Positions 1 through 12,300 of a stretch of DNA of 64,000 bases are shown here, one piece after another. The notes under the pieces are model-generated. The model was not told the origin of the DNA, did not search any database, and was given only the letters and a program-made list of their open reading frames with translations. The position numbers and the translations under genes were made by a program. Location: the NCBI RefSeq assembly GCF_000247815.1, contig NC_021677.1:57293769-57357768 (forward strand). Direction: 5' to 3'. Every line of letters starts with the position of its first letter. The first letter of the stretch is position 1. Source of the DNA: Ficedula albicollis. Lineage: Eukaryota; Chordata; Aves; Passeriformes; Muscicapidae.

Positions 1-669
1 TATTATTTACATTAATTTTTCACAGTATTCTACTACTAAAGTGAAGTGTGGAGCATTAAATGGCACTTTCATAGCTAAGATTTCATTTTATTTATGGTCT
101 GTGTATTATTTAGCTCCATCTTTACATTTAAGAGTCACCTACACTCCTCACACATTGCTGAGTGTTAGCAATTTTTATTTAAGTGCATGAAGAAAATAAG
201 ACTGCTTTGCTATAAAAATGCCAACATCTGCTGCTTCTGCCTCAACAGACAAAACCTTCTTCACTCATCTCAGTGTCACACAGGAGCTGGCATGGCCATT
301 ACCTGTGCTTACTGTACATCTGCATTTGTTTTCCACAAAATGTTTTGTTCTGAGTCCTGTCATTTTAGTTTCAACATTTCACTCTCTGTGAGTTTGCAAT
401 GGAAACAGGTTCCCGACTGAAGCACTTTATGTATGTTATGGTAATGTGAAAACAACCCCACACCCCCCCAGCCCCTCCCCTTCCCCCAGCTGTCTTTAGT
501 TCTGTGACCTGATGGTGTTTGTCTGCTGCTGTGTTTCATTCAGTTTTGGATTGCTGCAGCTGACCAAACAGGCACCATAAAATGTAAATATATGGCTTTT
601 TGTTCTTTTCTCTCCTGCAGCTGAGCTCAGGCTGGTCTCATGAGCACATCATGTGTGTGCTCAGTGACT

Positions 670-985
670 GAGGGACACCTTCCACCACACCAAGTTCCTC
701 CAAGCCCCATCCAACCTGGCCTTGAACACTTCCAGAGATGGGACAGCCACAGCTTCTATATTCTATATATTCTATATATTCTATATTCTATATTCCAGCA
801 CCTCAGCACCCTCACAGCAATGAATTTCCTCCCAACACCATATCTAAAGCTGCCCTGTGTCAGTTTAGAGCCCTCACCCTTTGTCCTACCACTCCATCCC
901 TTTGTAAAAAGCCCATCCCCAGCTCTCTAGCAGGTCCTCTTTGGGTACCAGAAGTTGAAGTCTCCCTGGAGCCTTCTCATTGCTG
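670..985 (-). mobile_element. CR1 retrotransposon 3' fragment
   Basis: The plus strand reads the CR1 tail in reverse: GGGACACCTTCCACCAC, then CCATCCAACCTGGCCTTGAA, later CTTTGTCCTACCACT and CTCCCTGGAGCCTTCTC. The part that normally reads CTCTGGGCAACCTG is replaced by TATATTC repeats. Confidence 0.85.
754..796. repeat. TATATTC-type short tandem repeat inside CR1
   Basis: This is about five units of TATATTC/TATATATTC. Confidence 0.8.
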
Positions 986-2484
986 TTGACTATGCTGCAA
1001 GGGGGTAGGTACAGCTGAAAACAGAGGCCTCATCTCACTCACTCCCAAAAGATAAGACTTCAATTCAAATCTAGTTTTGGCTTGGTTTGATTTTTCACTG
1101 CATGTGCACAACCACAATGGGGTTGTGCTTGCTCTCACTACTCTGTCTGCCCTCTCTTCAAAGTATTTCCTTCCCTGGCCACTAACACCCCACTCCTTAG
1201 AGAGATGATGACAAAAAGAAATTGTTGGGGATATAAACTGACTTGTTTAAGACTTCAGTGTCAGCCTACAGTGCAGTGATTATAATCAATTGGAAATAAA
1301 ACTATTTAAAATGGGTGTGGAAGAAAAAAAATTTAAGCTATTTCCCAGACTTTTTTTTTTTGTGACATTTTCAGATAATTTCTTGAAAGCTCCACTTTTT
1401 ATATATTACATCAGCTCAACAATTTGATATAACTGTTCATAATGAAAGGAAATTGTAGGCTATGAAATTTTCCTTAGACCTTTTAACATTGTTCCATTTT
1501 TCCCCCTGTACAGGTTCTTTAATGGAAGAAGAACTGAATATCACATCAGCAACTGCCTATTACTTCTTGGCAGAAAGGTCTGCATGGGCATTTGTGACAA
1601 CCTGGCAATGAAATAATGGTTAGAGTTGGCTCACTTCTACAGAGGAAGAAACTTAAATGAGCTCCATCTTAAAGTAATTGCTTTGAAAATATCAAATAAT
1701 CATTGCAGATGGAGAGAGGACAGTGTGTGTGGCTGTGTGCAGCAAGGGGTGAGGGGGATCCATCTCTGGATACAGCCCCAGTGTGAGAGCTGCTGGTGCT
1801 GGAGCACTAGTCTGGCACCTCAACACAGCTTATGAGTTTAGTTTAATATCCTGGAAATAAACCACAGTGGGTTTGCCAGCATGGCTGGGAAAAAGGTGTT
1901 GGTTTGGCCATTCTCTGAACATCAGGGCAAAGCAGTTTGCTCCATAAACCCCTCCTGCCAGAAGATGGGGAATCAGCAACCACCAGTGGTGACAAGTGTA
2001 GAAAGGGTGGGAGAACTCTCAAGGTGAATCAGAGACATTATTTTCTATGGGTAAGCACTGCACAAGGTGGCTAATTCCTGGGTCATTTTCAGTCTGACAC
2101 ACAAAGAGCTTTTGACCAAAGCCCTTACTACTGCACTGAGCTCTCCTCCACATGCATTTCCCCACTCCGGCACTTCCACTCTAGACAGTCAGTTCCAGAG
2201 GGGGAAATAGTTCAGCATTTCAAACTAAGTAATAAGCACTACTTGGTTCAACTTTGTCTTTTTCCTCCAGGAAATCAGCTGCAAAGAAAGGGTCTGTGCC
2301 ATGGAACACTGGTCCCACTGCTGGATTGTGACCTCTTGCTCTGACAAGCAAGGGAGTGGTTGTGCTCCTTCCAGCACCACTCTGTTAGCAGACAAAGAAT
2401 TTGACTCTTCCAGGAGTGGAAGGGGCAGCACTGCTGGAACATGAAGCTGGCTCCCCCCCACTAGACACACCCACAGTCCTGCAG

Positions 2485-3346
2485 ACATTGGCAAAATTTT
2501 AATGACAGTACTCAAACTGTACAACCGAGGGGCAGTGGCAATGCTGACTGTACACAGTGTTTCTCCAGCCACTGCCCCCACGCCAGTTTCATTTTAAAAA
2601 CAAAGCTTATAAAAATGCACAATTCTCTCCCAAGGTACTGTACACTATTCAGCAGGTTAAAAACTGAAAAAAAAACTTTCATTAAAAAAGTCATTGCACT
2701 ATTTGTATACATCAGGGATAGTCTACATAATCATCTTCATCTAGAAAATATGTGCATTATAAACCATTTCCATGCAATGCAGCAATTCCTTATTTCAAAG
2801 GTGGTATAAAAAGACAACACAGCAGTCCTAACCACTAGAACACTTTATGTCAAACAAAACAAATGTGCATCATGATACTGAACGTGTTAGATGAATAAAA
2901 TACAGTAACAAAGATTCAAAAATATGCTTTTTTTTTTTGCTTCCACCAAGTGACTACAGTACCAAAAGATACAAGTAACGTGAAGTGTGTGCAGAAATCA
3001 TGTTAAATGAAGTCCCTCTTCACCTGCTTGTGTCATGCTAACCCCAAGACAGACTATGTTTAAGATTACTGTGATGTCATTTCTGCATCTAAGAACCCAG
3101 TATCCAAACACCTTGCAAGCTTAAGAGCACTGCCCCTATAAAATAGTGTCTATTGCATCAAAGTATAAAGTGTGTTGCTTACAGTTTAAAAAAAAAATCT
3201 ATAGAAAAAATTTTGTTTTCCGTACAAAAACGCTGAAATTTTGTCAAGATATACATTTTGAGATGTGAAACTCGCTGCCTGATTCTAGAGCAGCATGGGA
3301 GAAAAAAGCAGCACCCAGGAGTGTTTTGGTGTGACTGCAGGCTGTC
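2485..3346 (-). other. SYNE2: SYNE2 3' untranslated region
   Basis: The sequence between the stop codon and the likely cleavage site is about 860 bases long and AT-rich, with A-runs on the transcript strand at about 2930-2939. No conserved coding frame is seen. The left edge depends on the poly(A) call. Confidence 0.65.
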
Positions 3347-6300
3347 CTAGGTCGGGGGGGGCCCGTTGGTGTAGCGCAGCATGGGGTAGAAGGAGCGGGC
3401 GAAGTTGTTGGCCTGGGTGCAGCTGTAGTCTTCCTCAGAGGAGGGGATCATGCAAGCCAGGAGCAGAAGCAGCAGGAAGAACAACTGCAGAGGTAAAGCT
3501 GCTCGTAACACTCGGTAGAAGAAAGAGGGAGACTGAGGGTTTGCCTGCACAGGCTGTGGATGGCTTTCACTCCTGGAAAGGAGAAACAAAGAACAACAGG
3601 CACTTCAAGGTTTGAGTTGAACAAATTGTTTTCACCCTATTTTCAGATGCAAATTTCACTTCTCCCAGGAGGCAAACAGACCACTCCAAATAGGTGCTGT
3701 AGCACAAAGCAAAGACATCATTCACACGGATGAGGTTCTTCTCTGTCCTGGCATTACTGAGATCTACCCTTTAACAGACCCCAATGGGCTGGGGGTTAAG
3801 TTCTCCCTTTGTCCTTCATGGTCTGTTTGTACCAAGTGGTTCTCAGGGGCAAGTTTCTTTTTACAGGCATGCTGGTGGAATTAAATGAAGATTTAAACCT
3901 AAAATATCCCCCACTTGGCACAAAAAATATTTTCTCAAGCCAGGGTTGCACATCACTGTGGACGTCCTGGAGCAGGAGTGCTAAAGGAAACCATTCCCTA
4001 AGGAGCAGCCCAGAGCTGGTAGGGAGAGGGGACTCTACAGGTAGGCAGAAATCACCTCCACCCATGTGTCAACCTACAAGGAATAGCTGCCCAGGCTTCT
4101 GCTGGCACACAGCTCCTCTCTGCCATATTCACTATTTTTTATGAGATCAGGCATATATAAAATACTACCTTGTGCTGCTGCCATTTCTGCCATCTGCAGT
4201 TCTCCTGAGGGCCATCTGTTGAGAGAAATAGCTTTTAGTATTATCCAGGTTTCAGAAAGTACAAGGAATTTCTCTGAAAAGACAGCTGTAGACTTTAAGG
4301 TCCAATTGTAAATGCTGTAATAAGGTATATGAACCTATAAGGTAAAATGATTATACTTGAGGAACTTCTACACTAAATATGTCAAAATACACTATAGGCT
4401 GATAGCAAAATATTAGAAAATAAATACTTGCCTTCTTCACAGCAGGACTGGGTTTCTCTTCTTCTGGATTATAGGCTCCTGAGTCCAAGTCATCTGGAAC
4501 TAGCAGGAATGTTTTGGTGTCCTAAAAGATAATACCACCTTTCTCTTTAAAATGCACATTCAAAACTGACAATAAATTAATTGCAAAGAACCACCTTTCA
4601 CTGCCTCTGTAGGTGCACAGCCCACTGCCTCTTCACATGGGCATAATCAGTTCCCCAGAATAAAGAAATGCTTTACAGTGCCCAGCCTGAAGGAATTACA
4701 ATGGAATGGTGCATACAGGTATTAACTTGAAAATATCTCTGACAGACCTTAGGATAAGCAACCCATTGCTACGAGCTCTAACTTCTGTGTGCTCATTACA
4801 CACTCCTAGCCTAATACCTGGTTTGGATCACACAAATTCAGGTTGGAAGGGACTTCAGAAAGTTCATCTAGTCCAACCTCCTGCCCAAAGACCTGACCAA
4901 AAGCCTTATTTAAAGCTTTATCCTCTGCTCTTCAAACCCCTCGAGGGCAGAGGCAGCACAACCCCGCTGCTGTAATACTGTACCAGTCTTGGGGTGTTGA
5001 AGTCATTCCTACAGCCAGAACTGTTCTTTTTTCAACTTATCAAGGTGGAAGTACTTAAGCTTTAAGTCAGTTTTTTATTAAATACCTTCACTCTTAATAT
5101 GCTATTTCTTTTCAGTAAGGAAGATCCATGAATGAGTATTGAAATTCCAACTCACCAGATTCTCTTGTATTGTTTTTAAGTCATGAGAGACTTGTTCAAT
5201 CAGCTGTTTCAGTTTCGTTCCAATTACATGGACCTTCTCCTCCTCTTCAATGTAATCACCATCTGGTTTCAGCAGCAGGTAAGCAGTGAGTTCTTGGAGG
5301 GAGTTTACATTAAGCTGTTGCTCCAGCAGCTCTTTCTCCAGTTGCTGAGGATAAACAAAAAACAGCACAGCAGAACTGTTATCCTCAACTTTATGGATGT
5401 TCTCCCAAAAGGAGGAACTCTGGGAGGCTTTGAAGAACAACACAACCTGCCTGGGAGTCCACAAGGCAGAGGAATGGTTATTACAGCTACACAGGAAATG
5501 AAGTTCTCTTGAAGAGACTGGTTGTACTGGCTTGAACTAACACTTAAAAATAGTTCTAGCAGCAGGTAACTCATATAGAGAAGACATTATATTTTGGAAA
5601 TTGGAAGTCTTACTCCAGCAAAAAGACCTCTCATAAGCAACTTTATTATGATGTGTAATTATGGAAAAGTGCCTCGTAGAAGCAATATCTTGGTCCATTT
5701 CCAAAATCACCCTGAGTTTTTGACATGCCTGAGTACAGCAAGTCTGAGGACAGGCTGCAGACACTGAGACACAAACATCCTGCTCTTCACTGTGTGGTGA
5801 GAGCTAAGGTGCTGCAGTTAGGACTACACATACCATTAGCTCCTTCTGGCATTCCAGTATTGTATTGAGATCAGCATTGGGATCTGTGATTTGTGCCTCA
5901 TTCCTTCGGCTCTCAGCACTTGCTAACCACAGGATAAGCTTTTGGCTCTGGTCATGGAAATCCTAGAGAAACAAGAAGATTGGCACATAAGAGGAAAAAT
6001 ACCTTTGCAGTGCCTTCACCTACAAACAAAATGCCCAGCGCCCAGATTAGACAGAGCCACCACAAATTCACAATTAGTGAGGGTACAGAAACCTTGTTAA
6101 AGTATTCCACCTATGTAGCAAAAGGGCATTCATTATCCACTTGAAAGGTATTTTTACCAAATTGTTTCAATCCATCAGCAGCAACTTTATCAGGAAAAAA
6201 AGTGTCTTGTATTGTGAGTGACCATTCTCCTGATATGCAGGCATTACCCCTCTGCCCTCTCCTCAACAGAATCCCAAAGGGTTTTCCTCACAAGGCGTGT

Positions 6301-9300
6301 GGTATGCACCTGGCAGTGCAGTAAGGCTTGCTGTAAGCCCTTCCTCCAGCTGTCCAGTGCACGAGTTGCCTTCTCCCAGTGCAAGTTGACCTTCCGAAGC
6401 CTGTTCTGCAGCTCCTTGAACTCTGTGCTGTCTGCTTTCTGGAATTCTTTGCTGCTCAGGTTAGCAGAAAGTAACACTGCTTTGTAGTTGTCAAATGCTT
6501 TAAGCATGTCCTGGTAGAAAAAGAGGATTAGGAGCTTTTATGAATGATGAAAAACATGTTTATTTACGATAAAACCACACACTCAAAAATATCACAGGTA
6601 ATGGGGAAGGATGTTTGAATCTGGTGGCTTTTCAATACTGCTAAGAAACATACTGAGGTAGGTTTATGTTGGGATTTTAAGCCAAAACCTTCACTTTGAA
6701 GAAAATAAGTGTGACTGGGCTTCTGCTTCTCCCTAAGTCACAGGCATTAATCCACATCTGCCTTTCAATTCCTCTGAGCTGCCTCTTTCCCTGACATTTA
6801 GACAAATACTCCCATAGATCATCACATGGTATTTTCTCCTAATTGATAAAGGCTTTGTCACCCCACAATCCTAGAATAATGCTGACAGGGACATCAGGAG
6901 GTCTGTACTCTGTTCTCCTGTTTCACAAAGGACCAACTTCAAACTCCAAGGAGGATGGTCAGGGCCTCATCCATTTAAATTTCCAGTATCTTGCAGAATG
7001 GAGATTCCCCACCCCCTGTGGGCCCCTGGTTCCACACCAGTCCACCCCATTGTGAGAAATTATTTTTCTTCTCTCTGAGTTTCTGTCAGTCCATTTGTCT
7101 GACTTCTCAAGGTCCCCCCAGAAGGCAGTCCTGCCTGCTTTCCTCCTCTCCCTTAGAATTGCAGGGGGAATAATATGGAATTTGCAGTCATGGTCATATC
7201 ATCTAATCACCTTTATGATAAGGCTGAGCCTGTATTTCTGAAGGGTTTTTTTTTTTAAAGAAGAATGCCAAACAATACCTTCCTTGTACCCTCCAGTTTA
7301 CAGTTTGAATCAAGGGTACTCAATCTTTTCCAAGCTGCACTTACAGTAGGGAAGTAAGAGATGAAGGATGAATCCCACAAGCCACAAAACTCAGATTGGT
7401 TTTCTCAGCAGCCTTTCTATCCAAGAGTGTCAGTCTTTATATTCTCAAGATCTGAGTTCCACTTGTAGAAAACTGCTGGTCTAAATTACTTTTCACCCAT
7501 CAAAAGATCCTGCCCCCCTCTCTTCCAGGTAATCGAAGTAAGAGATGAAGGATGAATCCCACAAGCCACAAAACTCAGATTGGTTTTCTCAGCAGCCTTT
7601 CTATCCAAGAGTGTCAGTCTTTATATTCTCAAGATCAGAATTCCACTTGTAGAAAACTGCTGGTCTAAATTATTTTTCACCCATCGAAAGATCCTGCCCC
7701 CCTCTCTTCCAGGTAATCAAGTTTCTTAATATCAGACAAAGCAAACAGACTTCTGAACACCAGTAAGCCAGTCTGTAGGCAGACTGGCTTTACCCTTATC
7801 CCAGGCAATTGGGATGTCCTGACACCTCATGAAATTCACTTCTTAAAGCACACTGGCTCTTTTAACAACCCTCTAAAGCCAAACTGTCTGAAAATGGGAT
7901 TTACAGCCAGCTGGACACCTCTTAAGCAGATGCAGAAGAGAGAAGTGAAGCTCTGTTCCTTGAGGAAGTCAGACACTGAACTCCAGGCTGAGGGGAAACA
8001 CCTCCCTCCACTCAGGAGGCACCATGAAACCTTTTCTAGGGCTTGGTACCTAATCCAGATTGGCTGAAGGAGTCAGAGTTGATCTTACTGGAGTGCAGAG
8101 TAATTGACCCTGGCCTAATAACTACTCCAGGACATGAAGGCTTAAACCCACTCTCAGTATGCCTAAGAAATCCCTCCTCTGTCCTGCAGAGTCCTGTTTG
8201 TGAGCATCACCCAGAGGGTGACACCAGACTGACCAGTAGCCTCAGTGTGACTCCACATTGGGCAGATGGTGAGGGGTGAGCACACAGGGATTTTGCACTT
8301 TGACAGATTTTAGGAACACTTGCTCTCTCAGACTTCAACCTGAGGTATTTCACTGCCTGAGTCCCAGGGCCCCAGCACTTACATGTGCCCTGGAAACCTG
8401 CTGGCTCAGCTTGCAGAAACCACAGCTTTAGAGCAGATCATTGCCAGTCTCCTACTGGAATTACACCCTGCCCTCAATTCAATTAAAAAAAAAGCAGCCT
8501 AGACTTCACGGCCTGTTGACCTGGCTAATTTTCAATCTGTTTCTGGTTTGCATAGAGGGGAATGGCACAAGGAAAATATGTTGATATTACTGTGCAAGAA
8601 AACAGAAAGGGAGAAGTGAGGAGTTTTTACTTCTGCCTGCCAATCTCTGTATATGAAGACAGAAGCACCTTGCCTAAGACCCTCTTTAGTCCTCTTAGCT
8701 GAGAGCAGTTCAGCTCCCCTGTGTCACAGGAACATTGGTATTGGCACCCATGCTGCCAACTGATCCCAGGAGAACACAGTGATTAAAAAACATCAGCGTC
8801 TTGAAATCCCTCTTCTCGGTAGGCCATAACTTACTTTCAATTTCTTGACCTTTTGTTCCAATGCCTGCATGCTGGTTGGAAGCTTCACCTTTTGCAGCTC
8901 TTCCAGCTCTTGCTCAGTTTTATCAAGCCAAGCAGAGATGTCACTGAGGTCTGAGTCCAGCTGCTGCCACTGCTGCAATTTCTGTTTCATTCTAAGTTTA
9001 TTTCTGAGGTCTTGAGCTTGGATGAGCTCCCACCTATCAATAATGCCTGCAAATCACAGAAGAAAACCCATTTAAATCTTCACTAAAGGAAAGAGTGTGT
9101 AAAACAGATGCAAGAAGTTTTGCAAGAAAATTATTCTCCATTCTATTTGAGACCAAGTAACTGCTGCAATGTATTACTGTCTTTCAGCCACATCTTTTCT
9201 TGAGATTCTGCAGTGTCTAAATTTCATATTGCTGGTCAAGCTATCCACATAGTAATGCTACACTGAATTTTAATGACATTAATTGGAGATGTTTTAATTC

Positions 9301-12300
9301 ACTTGGAAGAACAGACTGAATATGATCCAGCAGTTAGGATCTGTGTTTGTGTTTTATGTCCACGGAGCTGCTGGAGAGAGCCCAGAGGAAGCCACAAGGA
9401 TGGTGAAAGGGCTAGAGCACCTCTCCTGTGAAGACAGGCTGAGAGAGCTGGGGCTGCTCAGCCTGGAGAAGAAAAGCCTCCAGGGAGATCTTGGAACCCC
9501 TTCCAGTGCCCACAGGGTCTCCAAGAGAGATGGAGAGGGACTTTTGACAAGGGCATAGAGGGGTAGGACAAGGGGGAATAGCTTTAAACTGATGGAGGGC
9601 AGGTTGAGATTAGATATTATGAAAAAATTCTTTATTGTGAGGGTGATGAGGCCCTGGCACAGGCTGCCCAGAGAAGCTGTGGCTGTCCCATCCCTGAAAG
9701 TGTTCAAGACCATGTTGGATGGGGCTTGGAGCAAACTGGTCTGGTGGAAGGTGCCCCTGCCCATGGCAGGGGGGCTGGATCTAGATAACTTTAAGGTCTC
9801 TTCCAACCCAAACCATTCTAATGACTCTGTGTTTCATCAATTCAGTGCTATAGGACATGGAGATGCCACCTGTGTGATGACTGACACTTTCTGAAAGCAC
9901 ATCTAAACCATTTATTCTCAGGCTATACCTATTCATCCCACATATGGGACACAACCCTGGACTGTTTGTGAGACCAGAGAAACAGACTAAGCAAGCTGGT
10001 GCATGTAGCTGCAGCCTGCTTTTTATCACGTGATTTGCTTTTGTGACTGCAGTACAATCTCAAGCACCTGAAACCAGGAATGAGGTCCTAAAAGGTCAAG
10101 AGAACTAGCTTGCATGAAAGGAGCACTGTAAAAGTACTGAAGAACAGAATGCAGCACCAGTTTTGAAAAAAACATTTCTGCAAATGGGAGCTGTAGCATC
10201 GTATTATATGGAATACCAGTAACTCTACATAGCAATCTTATTTTAGACAGAACCTCTGGTTTGAAATCTGATTAGAGGTCTCTGAGGTATTCAGTATCAG
10301 ACAAAAGTGAAATTGTTTCCATTTACTACAAGCAGCAAAGAGACAGAAGTATTTTATGGAAGAAAAATCTCAATTCTGGCAGAAAATGTGAAAGCTTTGA
10401 ACAGCACACATGGGTTGAACAGAACCAAATGAGAAGCGAGCTCAGTGAAACTTGGAAATTTGGCAAAATACATTAATTTTTTCTTTTGTTCCCATATATG
10501 CTGCCTTTGTGCCATCTCTACTTTGTCCCCCCCAAACTCACAGGTCAAACAGCCCCAAAGCCACTTCTGATTCTCGGTACCTGATTGCTTCTCTGCTGCT
10601 GTTATATTCACAAGTTCTTGGTCATCTTGGGGCTCCTCATCGCTCATGTTGGCAGATGGAATTTTCTCCTTGCTGCTGCTGCTGCTTGCAGAGCTGAGCT
10701 GCTTCACCTGGAATGACATTTTGGGGGGTGAGCCCTGCAGGTTAACAGGATGTCAAAGGTCCAACCTAATCTGTGTTACTGTGGGGTGGCTGGGCTGCTG
10801 CTGAGCTCTTGCATATCAGATGTAGCACTGGGCTTCTGCAGCTTTGCTAACATTTTACACTGGCTCTCTGTGCCTTTCCAGTAAACAAACACACACCATG
10901 GTGATACCAACTACTACAAGAGTGGACATGGCAAATTAATTGCTTTTGCACTACATGTACCAGACAATGTACAACTGCTGATGCTCTTTGTTGGATGGTG
11001 GGTCTTGGCAATATTGACTCTAAGGCTCTGGGACTGGATAAATGATGACAAAAGCAGCCAGATACCAGTACCACCCTGTCTGGAAGAGTGCTGACAGTGG
11101 CGAAGCCATGGCTGGCAAACAGCCACCAAGACTGAGGCATCAATGGCCAATAAGCCATTTTGGCACATTTTTCAGTGCCTAGAAGCAGATTAAATGGTGT
11201 GCACATTAAGACCTTTCACATTTGTTTGGGAAAGGGAAATACGTCAGTAAGTATCAAGAGATTCACACCCTGTTCTTTGTGGGGGTTAAATTCTCCTAGA
11301 CTTGTCCTATGACAATAGAGGAAGGAAGTTCCTCCAGACCCTGACTGACCAGGAGTCCAACCTGAGCCACCAGAAACAATGCCTAAGTTTGCGTGAAGTG
11401 AAAATGCCCCACATCAGCTATTCTTCTCCTTGGAGAAGGGAAGAGGGTGGAGTTACAGAAACAACAGAATGTGTAGCACAGGTTCAGTGTCCACAGAGCC
11501 TCCAACTCACATAGTCTGGTTTATAGGGAGTACTTGTCTCTGGTCCAGATAACACATTTCCAACCATCTCTGCCTGGTTGTATCTGTGTTTCCTGCAGAC
11601 TGGGCTACCCGGAGAATGCCAAGGATGAGCTTCTGAAACAGACTTTCCTGAAACAAACAGAACCAAAACCACACATCATGAGTGCAAGATCCCACCTCCA
11701 CAAGAAAGCTGTTGCTTTGTATTAAGTTAGAAAGCGCTTTGAATAAAATGGCATCAAGTTATGGCATAAAAATGACAGTTTTGCAGCTTTCCTTGCAAAG
11801 CATGCACATTTGCAAAACATCAACAGTGTTTCAAAGGTAATGAGATGAGAGCCATGCAGTTATGGGACATTCTGCTTTCTTCTGGAAAACACTTGAATAC
11901 AGGTTAGAGTATTCAAAAAAAAACAAAAGACAAGGCTGCACCACGGTTTTGTAAAGTTTGCATCCCAACAATAACTATCACACATCTGCAACATGTCAGA
12001 GGGAACAAGTTAGACATGTCCTGGTTTGGAGAATGTTTGTTCTGGATTTAACAGACAGGACACACATAGTTCTGTCATGCACAAACCACAAAAAAATACT
12101 CGTAGAGCTGGAGCTACTGCCTTCAGTAGTTATGCAACCAAAATTAGAAACAACCAAAAATTGATACTACCCAGAGCAAACCACCGAGAAAGAACCAAAA
12201 GACTTTGGATCAGTACAATGAAATGCATGTTAACCACCTTGGCATTTACCAGGCAAAAATCTAAATGGTGTGTTCTTGACTGCTTTTAATGTCCATGTGG

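Larger units (their letters stand above)
1..2484. other. Downstream flank of SYNE2
   Basis: No gene is supported here. The stretch holds one CR1 fragment (about 670-985) and otherwise unique AT-rich sequence. Both SYNE genes lie tail-to-tail with an estrogen receptor gene in human, but no receptor exon was recognised in this stretch. Confidence 0.6.
6511..8834. other. SYNE2: Intron between exons 34 and 35
   Basis: No exon is seen. It holds a 184-base tandem duplication and a hairpin, listed separately. Confidence 0.8.

Noticed and set aside
4421..4427. Alternative GT donor for exon 38 (GCAA/GTATTT)
   Set aside because: It would leave phase 1, which the next two exons cannot continue.
9354..9894. 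Frames of 150 and 100 residues
   Set aside because: They are translations of a CR1 3' tail that lacks the reverse-transcriptase domain.
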